A DNA stretch of 64,000 nucleotides from Liolophura sinensis (taxonomy: Eukaryota; Mollusca; Polyplacophora; Chitonida; Chitonidae). The translations under genes were made by a program, and so were the position numbers. The notes beneath the pieces are model-generated. The model was not told the DNA's origin and did not search any database. It saw only the letters and a program-made list of their open reading frames with translations. Each line of letters begins with the position of its first letter. The first letter of the stretch is position 1. This document shows, one piece after another, positions 13,193-24,512 of the stretch. The stretch lies in assembly GCF_032854445.1 (NCBI RefSeq), contig NC_088304.1, positions 11,111,704-11,175,703 of the forward strand, read 5' to 3'.

Positions 13193-13292
13193 TACGATTT
13201 ACCTAAATGACGTTTTACGCCGTATTGCACTTATACACGACGGCCGCCATGGGTATGCTGGAGGGAAATCAGGCAGAGCCCTGGGGAAAATG
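13193..13292 (-). repeat. SINE family A fragment
   Basis: ACGTTTTACGCCGTATT core and GGCAGAGCCCTGGGG body remain. Confidence 0.65.
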
Positions 13293-13959
13293 ACATATCT
13301 GAAGTTTTTCTCCGAACACTTGTGCGCTATCTTATCACTGAAACTTTCTTAAGTGAAAAAAAAAAATATTACGGGTGATTACATCTTCAATTCAACTGAC
13401 ATCGTTTGTCATCTGTTGTTTTTATTTGAAGTTCTTTCAGAATCTGGGTTGTGTGTTTCTCTAGAGTGGACACCTATCTACGCAGAACGTCTTAAAAGTT
13501 ATTTATAGCCGACTTATACAAGCGAGATGATGCCGGAACTTTCTTTATAGCTCGCACGTGACAGGTTGCAAGGGTGCACCAACACACCTCCCCTGAACAA
13601 ATTTCGGATTAGTATGTTATCAAGTACAAAACCGGTACACCTGTCGTTTCGCAAACAACTTCACATTCTCAATGGTTACAGCATTATCTGTAGGTCAAGA
13701 TGACCCATTCTCTGTTTACTCTATGTTGCCTAAGGTTATTTACCGCCAATGAATTAAGCACTAACTTCTGAAATGTTTAAACCGTAGTAACATTGGGTTG
13801 ACTTGTTAGTTTGGCGGTCAAGGTCGTTCACAGCATAATTGCGCAGATTTCCCCGCGCCGTGGCGACAGTCCCAAACCGGATTGACCATTGTTCTGCGGT
13901 AATATGAGAATGCTGCGCTGACAATTTGTCCATTTGTCATTCCCATAGCCATATGGATC

Positions 13960-14040
13960 AGTTATATTTTTCCCATGTCACATGATACAGTTGGACAGTT
14001 TTCTCCATTTACGACAAAAGAGTTCGAACTAGAGACTCCC
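13960..14040 (+). repeat. Dispersed repeat family D, partial
   Basis: GTCACATGATACAGTTGGAC then AAAAGAGTTCGAACTAGAGA; no tRNA-like block. Confidence 0.6.
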
Positions 14041-14532
14041 CTAGTGAAATTTTTCATATTCTCACTCAGTCATAACGTACCGATATATGGCATACAGGTA
14101 CTAGGTTTATATTCTATTACGAAGGGCCCGGTTTCACGAAACTTTTTAATTTCTTTTCCTTAAATGTGGAGAAAACATAAAAACTATATGAAGTTCAGAC
14201 GAAAGAGTTTGAAAAGTTAGTTAAAAACATGATCTTAAACATTTGTTTTGGTTTTTCTTCATTGAGAAAAAGACATTTGCAAATACTTTTTGTATGGTGG
14301 GTATTGTGATCTCCTCTTGGTATATATTGTCTGCATAATAATGTTCTACATGAGGATGTAAGGCATGTTTAATAAACATATGTGTGCTATAAAATTTACA
14401 AAATTGTCATAATCCATATTAATTGCGTGTCTTTGGATATAAACAACACATTTACAAAGGAATGAATTTATCAGACAATTTATCACATCTTAATTGATAA
14501 CATTATTATGCAAAGGCGATACATAGCAACAG

Positions 14533-14700
14533 ATGGTCCCAAATACCCACCATACTAAAATATTGTCAAATAACATTTCTCCCGAAAAAATGCTAAAAAC
14601 CATATTTGCAAATAACTTTTCACGCCCTTTGATCTGATATTTGCATCATGCTTATGTTTCCTTCTCCTTTAAGCAAAAGTATTTTGCTTTCGCAACATAA
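14533..14700. repeat. Dispersed repeat, shared with 46690-46885
   Basis: CCAAATACCCACCATACTAA, then AAACCATATTTGCAAATAAC and TCTCCTTTAA line up with the other copy. An inverted piece (TATGGTGGGTATT) lies at about 14293, so this may be a 430-bp TIR element. Confidence 0.6.
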
Positions 14701-15142
14701 TACAATACATATGAAGTGTTTGGCTTAAGTTTTATGAAGAAACTTTCCATGTTCAGATTTAGGCATTGACTGAATTTAGGAAGTTTTGTGGAACCGAGGC
14801 CTTTATCGCCAAACAGAGGTGACGTTTCTAACCCCTCCGCCACCGCGATACTATCACGAGGAATCAGTAATGATCTCAGGAATTCGTGAAAATGATCTCT
14901 TCAGACAAGATCTCTATACGGATAAAGCAGGCCCAAACTCATCTGTCGGTCTCTAATGCTTGTAAGAAATACCATGTTGCACTTTTTATGGAGGAAAATA
15001 TTGCGTCAGGACTATTGTTCATGTATCCGTTCTTTAGAACTTTGCCAACACAATTTGTACTGCTGGTTTACATTTCCCTGTGTAGGAACATAATCATGGA
15101 AGCCGGAGGAAGCCATGTTGTCTCCCCCGGTTTTGCCCCAAA

Positions 15143-15705
15143 ACAGTAACAGCGACATTTGAACGACACTGCGATATTTAGTCGAGATTCAATCGAGATT
15201 AGCGCGCCAACGCGACATTCCCTACGAGATTGCAACGAAACTTCAACGATATTCAGTCGAGAATGTCGTGCAAATCTCGCTCCCTCGTCCGAATCTTGTG
15301 TTGCCGACTGAATCTCACATTGTTGTTCAAATCTCATGTCTTCGTGCAATTCTCGACCAAATCTCGACCTAATCTCGCGATGTGCTGTGAGTCCCGACAA
15401 TCTCGTCAGAACGTACCCTGGGGTCTTAATCTCGTCTGAATGTTGCGGTTTCTGTAATATGAGTAACAATGCGGTCAAACTTAATTTATTAGAAAGGGTG
15501 ACATTTGATCGACAACGCGATATTTGGACGAGATTTGGTCGACAGCGCCACATGCAAGCGAGATTCAGACGACATTCAGTCGTTGCTCTGTCGTTTGAAT
15601 GGCGCTCGAATCTCGACTAAATCTCGCGTTGTCGAGTGAATGTTGTCTGAATCTCGCTTTGTCGCGCGCATCTCCCACTATCGACCAAATCTCGCCTTCC
15701 AGTAA
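15143..15705. repeat. Fold-back array of about 20-bp sub-repeats (two domains)
   Basis: Units like GTCGAGATTCAGACGACATT run forward then reversed. Domain 1 covers 15143-15440 and domain 2 covers 15495-15705. The two domains start alike (GACATTTGAACGACACTGCG and GACATTTGATCGACAACGCG). The array is much richer in CpG than its flanks. Open frames over it come from the repeat. Confidence 0.8.
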
Positions 15706-15733
15706 ACTCTCTCTGATGCATTGTGGGAGGTAA

Positions 15734-15897
15734 TGACATGGCTGTTGCAAAGGATGCGGTGCCGGTGTCCTAATCTCTGTTCACTCTAGGTATGTTAATT
15801 CCCTGCAAAGATGTGGCATGACACAGGACTAATTAACATACCAAGAGTAAACAGAGATCGGGATATCGGCATCGCTTCGTTCGCAGCAGCCATGTCA
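15734..15897. mobile_element. 164-bp hairpin (MITE-like palindrome)
   Basis: Arms start TGACATGGCTG and end CAGCAGCCATGTCA. They pair over about 65 bp including AATCTCTGTTCACTC and GGTATGTTAATT, with a loop of about 25 bases. Confidence 0.78.
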
Positions 15898-16200
15898 GTA
15901 TGATTTATTTATTTCCAGCTTATTTTTCCCCCACAATCAAGAACTTTTCACTTATTCCACGGATGTCAAATTCATAGGTGGAGAAAACCGGAGAGCCCAG
16001 CTTAAACTACTATTTGTTGGCAAGTAACTGACAAACTTTTTGGCATGTTCAGTATAGTTTGCAAAGTATATTTCAGTTTTCCAGGTACATGTTACATACA
16101 TTTGTTCCTAGTCAAATCAGATACAGTTCCAGCTGCTCATGGTGATCTGATCTGTAAGAATTATCTCCCTTGCTGTCGAATTTTTAAAGAAAACCAGTAC

Positions 16201-16634
16201 ATGGCCACAGGCCCCCATTATTTTTCCATAAGCGACAACGTTAACGTTTAGCGCTGCAGCTCAGTCCCAAACATTCCGTGGCCAATAAGCTTTCGTGCAT
16301 ACCAGGCCCAGCTTGTGAGAAAGAAGCCATAAAAACCTTGACATAGGTTGACCGTCAAAATCTGGACTTTTCTATGCCGGCAGCTGGGAGGGGTGCCTAG
16401 CAACGCCAAGGGGACATCACTCGCAGCCTCATTACCACCTGTCTCCTTGTGTCCTCTCGTCCAGAATTTCAAACTTTTATCATTAAAACTCATACCTGCC
16501 CAAAGCTTAGGCAATTTCCATCATTTTGATACCAAGCATGCACCTGTACACGAAAAGCGGCAGGCTGGCAGCAAAAAAAGACTTTACTCCCTAAAATACA
16601 CAGAATGTAAGTTGTAATGGGGGCCTGTGTCCAC
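16201..16634. mobile_element. Possible TIR element (MITE)
   Basis: GGCCACAGGCCCCCATTA at the left is repeated inverted as TAATGGGGGCCTGTGTCC at the right. The inside has no coding signal that I recognise. Confidence 0.5.
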
Positions 16635-17066
16635 CTAATCTCACAGTCACACCTTGATGACATTTGTTGCGGATGACCAGTATCTGAGTCGACGAGTCTA
16701 TACTCCATGGGTAAGGGACAATCGAGGTTAATTTCTTTTAATAATAAGTAAAACTATAAATATTACATATGCTTGAAACTCACGGTTGCTGGACGGCCTC
16801 CGCACGTACGACCGGAGAGCAAACCAGCATGTCTGACGTTTGAGGTTTGTAAGTTAATGCGCACCTACGATCTCAACACACCGTTACAGAACACACACAA
16901 CACACAAAATAAGATGTTGCCGTTTATTCTATCAGTTTTTATTCTTAAGTTCAGTTATGAAAGGTATTCATATCATTTTTTAAAAAAGAAAACCTAAAAT
17001 TTAAACATTATAGGTCTGCGTGTACATGTATCAAATCCATCCATATTAAAATATGCAATACAATTA

Positions 17067-17295
17067 TTTCATTTATTTATTTGATTGGTGTTTTACGCCG
17101 TACTCATTTCACTTATACGACGGCGGCCAGCAGTATGGTGGGAGGAAACCGGAAAGTGCCCGGGGAAACCCACGACCACCCGCAAGATGCTGGAAAACAT
17201 TCCCATGCACGTCTGGAGAGGAAGCCAGCATGAGCTGGATTTCAACTCACGGCGACTGCACTAGCGCGTCAAGCAACTGAGCCACGGAGGCCCTC
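17067..17295 (-). repeat. SINE family A, full length
   Basis: Complete from the AAATA tail to the head complement CAACTGAGCCACGGAGGCC. The A-box and B-box complements are recognisable. Confidence 0.88.
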
Positions 17296-17594
17296 GTAAT
17301 ACAATTATGATATGCAGCAAATATTTGACTGAATAGGTTAATATGGACGTCTGATTTTATCGCAGTGCGTTTGCATTCTTCTTAGTAGACTACATAAAAC
17401 ATGAAACCAGGTGAAACACATATGACTGAATAAATAAATCAGTCTTTTTGATACATACAAATCAGTCTAACTACATGCAACATGCAGTTAAATGTAAGGC
17501 GATAATTATGCTCTGGACCCGACTGTCGTCTCGACGAGAAGGATCCCAAATAGTACCAGGTACATGTATGCTATCTTCTCTTTTGGAGGAATTG

Positions 17595-17675
17595 TAGAAT
17601 TCGAGTTCGAACTCTTTTATCGGTGAAGACAGAAAAAAGTCCATCTATATGATTTGACTTGTCAAGAATGTTTTA
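17595..17675 (-). repeat. Dispersed repeat family D, partial
   Basis: GAGTTCGAACTCTTTTATCG then ATGATTTGACTTGTCAAGAA, inverse of the other copies. Confidence 0.55.
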
Positions 17676-17731
17676 TAGCAATTTGTAGCTCAACAAAACA
17701 CATATGCGAGAGTGATGTTGATAATGTAGAG

Positions 17732-18500
17732 TGTTACCACCCAAACTGTCTGTATTATAAAGAGATGGCCTGTTCGAAATACACGACAGTTTAGCCGCAC
17801 AAAAAAGTAACCAAAACCAGCAGATTTTATTTTACAACAATTTATTAGCTTAACAAGAACAGATAATAAGACTTATACAAATACTAAAGTAGTTAAGTTT
17901 AACAAGAAAAGATAGCAGTATCTATACAAATACTAAAGTACTTACGGTGTCAAGTCCAAACGGACGCATATATTCCACAATATATATATCACACAGGCAT
18001 AAATGCTCAGAGGCAAATTCACAAGAGGGAAATCCACAGTATAACTGAGTGTATGACGAAATATACACAAAATTCCACAGACAGGGTCCGTGTACTAATA
18101 GGCACTGTGTATACAAGAGCACAAATTAAACATACAAGTTCAGACTGAACAAGTGCTCGGTGGAGATAGGATATAACAAAGCCAGAGGCTATAGAGACAC
18201 CAAAATTCAGCACAAATGGCCTACTAAAGTAATACACAGCAAAAGCATCCAAGCTCTCAATAATTCTCCTTTCTCCGTTCTCTGTTCTCTCACCTGCTTT
18301 CATAGGTCTTATATAGCCTGGTGGAATTGTCCAGAATAAGAAAATTCCTGAACACTTGATGTAAACAAACAGGCACCGAACTGAGCGCATTCTGGAATAT
18401 TCAAAGGTAGAGGCAGACAGCACTCCCTAAACTTATGTAAGCATATGTAAACAGTGGCAAGATATATTTAGAAACTGACGGCAGTCGTGCACATAAGACA
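17732..18500 (-). repeat. 3' LTR of the Gmr1-like element
   Basis: 769 bp, near-identical to the 22639-23403 copy. It carries a 2-bp insertion next to its first bases (TGTCTTATG against TGTTATG) and a 5-bp insertion near 18432. It is preceded on the minus strand by a purine tract AAGGGTGGG. Confidence 0.9.
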
Positions 18501-18639
18501 CCCACCCTTCAAGAAAAAAAAGTTTTCCTAACTATTTTTTTTACTTACAATATATGTAAAACAATAATATATACAACATTGTAAAACCACATGTAATTAA
18601 ACATTTTATACAAAATTTATACACGAGACAAGCAATCTG

Positions 18640-19803
18640 CAATAACATTATCTTTTTCCCTTTACATGTTTGATTTCAAGATTGTATTCCTGCAACAATA
18701 AACTCCACCGTAACAATCTCTGATTCTTTCCCTTAACTTTCTGTAGAAACACAAGTGGATTGTGATCAGTATTTACAATCACAGGTTGTCTCGAAGCTGT
18801 TACATAAACTTCAAAATGTTGCAGAGCTAAAATAACAGACAGACATTCTTTTTCAACAGTTGAATAATTTCTCTGAAACTAAGTTTACGGGAAAAGAAAC
18901 AAACTGGATGATCAACACCAAGATTGTCCTCCTGAAGCAAAACTGCACCTATAGCAACGTCGTGAAAAATGACATCAGTTCTTGATGGTACATCCGGAAA
19001 TAAATGTGAAAACTCAAAAACAAGTTCAGACAGTTGCTGTTGCTGAATAGGTTCCAGATGTTGCAGTTTAGAATCAAGTTGTTTTAAGACATCTGAATTC
19101 TGAGGCTTTGAAGAACTGAGCTTAGAATCAACCAACTGTTCGCCAATATCATCTGTATTACAGCAACTCTGGTCAATGTCAGCAGCAACAACATTAACAG
19201 AATGTACAGCAGTGTTTTCAGCGTCACTTCTGTTTACATAGGGCTTCAGCATGTTAATATGACATAACTGACTTGATTTGCGCCGATCAGGTGTTTTAAC
19301 AACATAGTTAAGCTCACTCAGCTTTTTGTCAACAACATATGGACCAAAATATCTGACATCAAAGCATTTACCAGGTACAGGTAACAATACTAAAACTTTC
19401 TGACCAGGTTGAAATGACCGAACAACAGATTTCTCATCATATCTACGTTTCATATTCTTCTGAGTACATTCAAGATTGGCTTAGCCAATTCACATGCTCT
19501 GACAAGCTTAGCACGAAAATCAGATACATAATCCAAAAGATTTACATTACTTGTGTCATCATTGAGAAACTGTTCCTTGTAAATTAACAAAGGTCCTCTA
19601 ACAGTATGTCCAAATACTAAATCAAATGGACTGAAACCCAATGATTCTTGTACTGACTCTCGAACAGCAAACATAAGAAATGGAATACCTTCATCCCAGT
19701 CTTTCTCTGTATCATAACAATAAGTCTTAATCATGTTCTTTAATGTTTGGTGAAATCTTTCAATTGCACCTTGACTTTCTGGGTGGTAGGCAGACGACTT
19801 GTA
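18640..19803 (-). pseudogene. End of integrase, truncated RT and RNase H
   Basis: After the TAA the frame reads on as integrase C-terminal sequence. Another frameshift near 19450 precedes a GPY-type end (YFGPYVV near 19350). Next comes the entry region of RT (FPDVPSRTDVIFHDV near 18965), which joins within one codon to the start of RNase H (AIGAVLLQED). The RT palm, including any YxDD box, is missing. RNase H continues through TDHNPL near 18765 after another frameshift near 18870, and is broken again near 18650. Confidence 0.82.
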
Positions 19804-21264
19804 TTATTTAATGCCTAACTGGTACATAACTTGCTGAAAAATACCAGACATAAAGTTTGAGCCTTGATCAGACTGTATGGATTTGGGTAAACCAAACAGA
19901 GTAAAAAACTTTGTTAAAGCTTTGACAACAGACTTGGTGTTTATATTTCTTAAAGGAACAGCTTCGGGAAATCTGGTTGCTGTACACATAATAGTTAACA
20001 CATACTGATTCCCAGACTTCGTCTTAGGTAGAGGGCCTACACAATCAATCAATATTTTGCTGAATGGCTGTTGAGAAGCTGGTACAGGCTCTAATGGTGC
20101 CTTAGGAATTGTCTGATTAGGCTTACCCAATACCTGGCATGTATGACATGATCTACAAAACTGGGTTACATCTCTCTTTAATCCTGGCCAAAAGAAGTGG
20201 TTCAGTATCCTATAGTAGGTCTTGTTAACACCCAAGTGACCAGCTAATGGCATTTCATGTGCCATACGTAAAATTTCAGTTCGGTATGTGTTAGGTACAA
20301 CAATCTGATGTTTAACAGCCCAGTCATCATCAACAGATACATCAGGTGGTCTCCATTTACGCATAAGTATATCAGATTTGACATAATAACACACAGGTTC
20401 AGATGAAATAACACAATCATCGAGAGCTCTGTCAAACAAACATGAAATTTCTGGGTCTTTATGCTGTTCAGTTACAAGCTGATGTTTAGAAACATGTGAT
20501 ATGTCACTGGGTGTACAATGGTCTAATTCATCATTATCAATGCAGTCGCCTTGAGTAAACATTTGTGTAAGAAATGTATCTTGTAAGTCCGTTACTGTGT
20601 TTTTGCCGTTATCAGAAAGTTTGTTTGACATAGACCTCGTTACAGCACAAGAGGGATACAAATCTGGAATTTCTTTCTCAACAGGATCAACAGTTTGATT
20701 TAAACAAGGTTTATCAGTCACAATAGGATTAACCATTACTTTGTCACCAGCAAGATCATTGCCAAGTAGTAGATGAATTCCTTTAAAAAGCAAAGTAGGC
20801 CTGATGCCGACAGTAACAGGACCCGAAATAATATCTGATGACAAGTAAGCTTTGTGAAGAGGCACAGATTCAAATTCAGCAGAGATTACACCTCTAATTA
20901 ATACATTTGATCCAGAATATGACTCATCAGAAAATGTCAAAACATCTTGTAACAATAAAGACTGAGAAGCTCCAGTATCTCTTAATACCCTGATCTTTGT
21001 ATCACAAGACATGTCACTTTTAAGTGAGACTTTACCGTCACAAATAAATGGCTCAAAAACCTTCATAACATTATCCTGTGAATTCTGTGTACAATCTACT
21101 GGTGGAGTCTTTACATAATCAAATGCATCAACATTGTTCACTATATCAGACTTTTTAGCAGTAACACACAAACCAGTAGGCTTGGAGCCACCCTCCTGTT
21201 CTTGCCTTGTCTTTAAAGCATAACAATTTGATATGACATGGCCTGGCTTCCTACAAAAATTCAA
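19804..21264 (-). pseudogene. Protease and integrase segment of pol
   Basis: A 486-codon frame. The aspartic protease shows RDTGASQSL near 20975 and LLGNDLAG near 20755. The integrase zinc domain shows H...H then CRSCHTC near 20140. The catalytic core has LIDCVGPLP near 20045 and QSDQGSNF near 19870. The frame stops at TAA (19804-19806), immediately before the segment carrying the third catalytic residue (HPESQGAIE, about 19755-19795), so one base change splits the core. Confidence 0.88.
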
Positions 21265-22522
21265 TGTAACCCTGCTAAACTGTCTATCAGTAAAATTAAT
21301 GTATGGTCAGACCTTCGTTGAGTAGTGTTCGAATTAACAGGTCTTCTTTGATGACCTGATTTGTCAAAATTTTGAGCCTGTTTCGGTGGGCCTGAATTTG
21401 AGTCAAATGAACCGCTGGAAAAGGGTTGAGGCTTTCTAAATGTAGACGGCTTTTTCTGAAATGAGACCTTATGTGTAACCGTGTATGTATCGGCCATAGT
21501 GGCTGCTGCTTCTAAAGTATCAGCCTCTTTGTCCTCAATGAAAGTTCTGACATCATCATTAATACATCTTTTAAAGTCTTCAATCAGAATGATCTGTTTC
21601 AACTTTTCATAATCATTACCTACACTTTTAGCATAACACCACCGCTCAAACAATTGTTCCTTCTGCCTAGCAAATTCAATGTAAGTCTGATCTCTTTTCT
21701 CAAAATTTCTAAATTTCTGCCGATAGGCCTCTGGCACAAGCTCATATCTTTTCAAGATAACATCTTTCACAAAATCATAATCTGCAGCCTGTTCTGTTGA
21801 TAACTCTGTGTATATATCCATAGCTTTGCCAGTTAACACACTGTGTAAAAGGGTAGTCCAAAACTTTTTAGGCCACTCTAAATTTTGAGCAATCTTCTCA
21901 AACTGTAGAAAATATTTATCTACATCAGTTTCACGAAATTGTGCCACCAATCTTATGTTTCTAGCGACGTCAAATTTTGGAGGCATATCAGCAAAACTTC
22001 AGCCAGACCTATCTCCTTCTAGTTTCCTTGCTTCAATTTCGCTCTGAAGTCTCAATTTCTCCAATTCGAACACTCTTTCATTTTCCCTTTCTCTAAACAA
22101 CCTTTCATCTTCCTTTTCTTTAAACAATCTTTCATTTTCCCTTTCTCTAAACAACCTTTCTTCTTCCTTTTCTTTAAACAATCTTTCATTTTCCTTTTCT
22201 TTAAACAGTCTTTCTTTTTCATTTTCACTTTCCTTAAACAATCTTTCTTTTTCATTTTCTTTTCTTTCAGTTCTAACTCCTTCAGTCTTATTACAGTGGA
22301 ATCATCGCCCTCAGGCCTGTACACATCTAATGCACTTTCATCAAACTCCTGTAATTCTACCAAACACTTAGCAATGCTAAACTGCATATCTTTCTTACGT
22401 AAGGATCTTTTGATATTAAGATTCAGGTACTTGCTTAAAGCATACAAATCATTCTTATTTAACACATCAAAAATATCCTGATCTGGCGCTTCCATAAACT
22501 CGTCCGGCTTAAAATCCGACAT
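21261..22522 (-). pseudogene. gag of the Gmr1-like element (broken)
   Basis: Starts MSDFKPDEF at 22522. A frameshift near 22270 in an A-rich run moves the frame into a charged block of ERLFKEKEN-type 9-residue repeats (22240-22060). An in-frame TGA at 21999-22001 follows GDRSG. The capsid part (21986-21430) has YELVPEAYRQKFR, SVGNDYEKLKQIIL and ADTYTV, resembling the SCAN dimerisation fold, which was derived from Gmr1-like gag. The zinc knuckle sits across another frameshift near 21260 and lacks its first cysteine (NFCRKPGHVISNC). Confidence 0.82.
22060..22275 (-). repeat. 27-bp tandem repeats inside gag (charged coiled coil)
   Basis: About seven units coding NERLFKEKE-like nonapeptides, alternating basic and acidic residues, predicted to form a long charged helix. 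Units are interchangeable pairs (KEKE and RERE variants), which suggests unequal exchange. Confidence 0.75.
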
Positions 22523-22618
22523 GATGAATAAAATCTGCTGGCAAAATTTACTACAAAGTCAAAGACTAGAAAAATGACACAACTTACACAAAATCCTTTC
22601 AATTCCAATTCAAACACT

Positions 22619-22637
22619 TCCCGGACAAGCCCCCTAT
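22619..22637 (-). other. Primer-binding site, tRNA-Pro-like
   Basis: Directly after the 5' LTR the minus strand reads AGGGGGCTTGTCCGGGA. This differs from the tRNA-Pro primer site of gammaretroviruses (GGGGGCTCGTCCGGGA core) at one position within the core. Confidence 0.6.
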
Positions 22638-22638
22638 T

Positions 22639-23403
22639 TGTTACGACCCAAACTGTCTGTATTATCAAGAGATGGCTTGTTCGAAATACACGACAGTTTA
22701 GCCGCACAAAAAAGTAACCAAAACCAGCAGATTTTATTTTACAACAATTTATTAGCTTAACAAGAACAGATAATAAGACTTATACAAATACTAAAGTAGT
22801 TAAGTTTAACAAGAAAAGATAGCAGTATCTATACAAATACTAAAGTACTTACGGTGTCAAGTCCAAACGGACGCATATATTCCACAATATATATATATCA
22901 CACAGTCATAAATGCTCAGAGGCAAATTCACAAGAGGGAAAATCCACAGTATAACTGAGTGTATGACGAAATATACACAAAATTCCACAGACAGGGTCCG
23001 TGTACTAATAGGCACTGTGTATACAAGAGCACAAATTAAACATACAAGTTCAGACTGAACAAGTGCTCGGTGGAGATAGGATATAACAAAGCCAGAGGCT
23101 ATAGAGACACCAAAATTCAGCACAAATGGCCTACTAAAGTAATACACAGCAAAAGCATCCAAGCTCTCAATAATTCTCCTTTCTCCGTTCTCTGTTCTCT
23201 CCCCTGCTTTCATAGGTCTTATATAGCCTGGTGGAATTGTCCAGAATAAGAAAATTCCTGAACACTTGATGTAAACAAACAGGCACCGAACTGAGCGCAT
23301 TCTGGAATATTCTAAGGTAGAGGCAGACAGCACTCCCTGAACTTAGCATATGTAAACAGTGGCAAGATATATTTAGAAACTGACGGCAGTCGTGCACATA
23401 ACA
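22639..23403 (-). repeat. 5' LTR of the Gmr1-like element
   Basis: 765 bp, running (minus strand) from TGTTATGTGCACGACTGCC to GGGTCGTAACA. It differs from the partner LTR at about seven single bases and a few short indels. Confidence 0.9.
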
Positions 23404-23579
23404 AGAGACAATAATTACAAATTTTTTTATACTATCTTGAGAGAATCATTCTATCTGTGTTGTGTAAATGTAGAGTTTTCGCTGAATTCATCAACCAGCG
23501 ATATGAGTGGGAGCCAAACAGGACATTCAGAAGATTTAGATGTCCTTGATGACAGAGACTGGAGTGTTACAGGATATGT

Positions 23580-23820
23580 CTATTTATTTTTTTGTTTGGT
23601 TGGTGTTTTACGTCGCACTCAAGAATATTTGACTTATACGACAGCGGCCCGCATTATGGTGGGAGGAAACCGGAAAGAGCCCGGGGAAAACCTACGACCA
23701 TCCGGAAGTTGCTGGCAGACCTTTCCACGTATGGCCGGAGAGGAAGTCAACATGAGCTGGACTTGAGATGCTTCTGTTGTCATAGGCAGGGCCAGCGCGC
23801 TAACCAACTGAGCCACGGAT
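23580..23820 (-). repeat. SINE family A, full length
   Basis: Full copy ending CTAACCAACTGAGCCACGG, lying about 175 bp to the right of the LTR element. Confidence 0.88.
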
Positions 23821-24369
23821 ATAAGGATTTTATACAGGATATAAAATTTGCGATAAGAATAAAGAATGTAATCTGACAAAGGGGTGTTTTAGGGGTCTTC
23901 CGGAAAATGACGCCGTCTGACAGAAATAGAAATTTTTAGCACACAGCGTTATGAAAGAAATAAAAATTGCAGCTGATTGAAAGATGTTGTATAGTAAAGA
24001 AAAACAGAGAACTTTAACATTTTGAGAGGTTATAGCGGCTGCAGCAGACACTGAAATATTATGAGAGTAGTGAAGCGGGATTTCAGCAAGGAACCATTTG
24101 TGACAAGACTGCACCGTCCGATACATGTTTTTTTTTTAAATTACAAAGCTATATGAGAGTAAATTTGACCTCCAACCAAATTTTTGATGACAGAAACGTG
24201 AATAGGGTGTAATGACAGAATAAAAAATTCATCTATTAGGACAGTGACCGATGACAGATTAACTAACCCGTCAACAACACATTGCATTTACTTGACAGCA
24301 ACATTGATTCAGACTGTCTTTTGACGCGTGAGGCACTTATGTTGTGTGATCCTTTCAAATAATTATCGC

Positions 24370-24512
24370 ACTATTTTATTTATTTGATTAATGTATTACG
24401 CCGCAATCAGGAATATTCGCTTATATGATGAAGGCCAGCATTTTGGTGGGAGGAAAACCCACAGCCATCCACAGCTTTCTGGCAAAGCTTCCACGTATGA
24501 CCAGAGAGAAAA
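24370..24512 (-). repeat. SINE family A fragment
   Basis: Tail, ATTACGCCGCAATCAGGAAT core and partial body; a short deletion falls in the GGGCAGAG segment. Confidence 0.75.

Larger units (their letters stand above)
17732..23403 (-). mobile_element. Gmr1-like LTR retrotransposon, RT-deleted and non-autonomous
   Basis: A 5.7-kb element on the minus strand, bounded by LTRs at 22639-23403 (5') and 17732-18500 (3') and flanked by a 4-bp AGAG duplication (17728-17731 and 23404-23407). The LTR ends are TGT...ACA. Order along the element: gag with charged repeats and a SCAN-like capsid, degenerate zinc knuckle, aspartic protease, integrase, a stub of RT joined to RNase H, polypurine tract, 3' LTR. 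Integrase before RT/RNase H is the order described for Gmr1-type Ty3/gypsy elements and not for ordinary gypsy. The coding region has at least six frame breaks. The internal part is only about 4.1 kb. Confidence 0.88.

Noticed and set aside
15068-15553. 161-codon minus frame
   Set aside because: It lies over the fold-back sub-repeat array; its apparent residues repeat with the DNA units, so it is not a gene.
18019-18423. 134-codon minus frame repeated at 22857-23333
   Set aside because: It lies within the two LTRs; duplicate frames reflect LTR identity and not protein coding.
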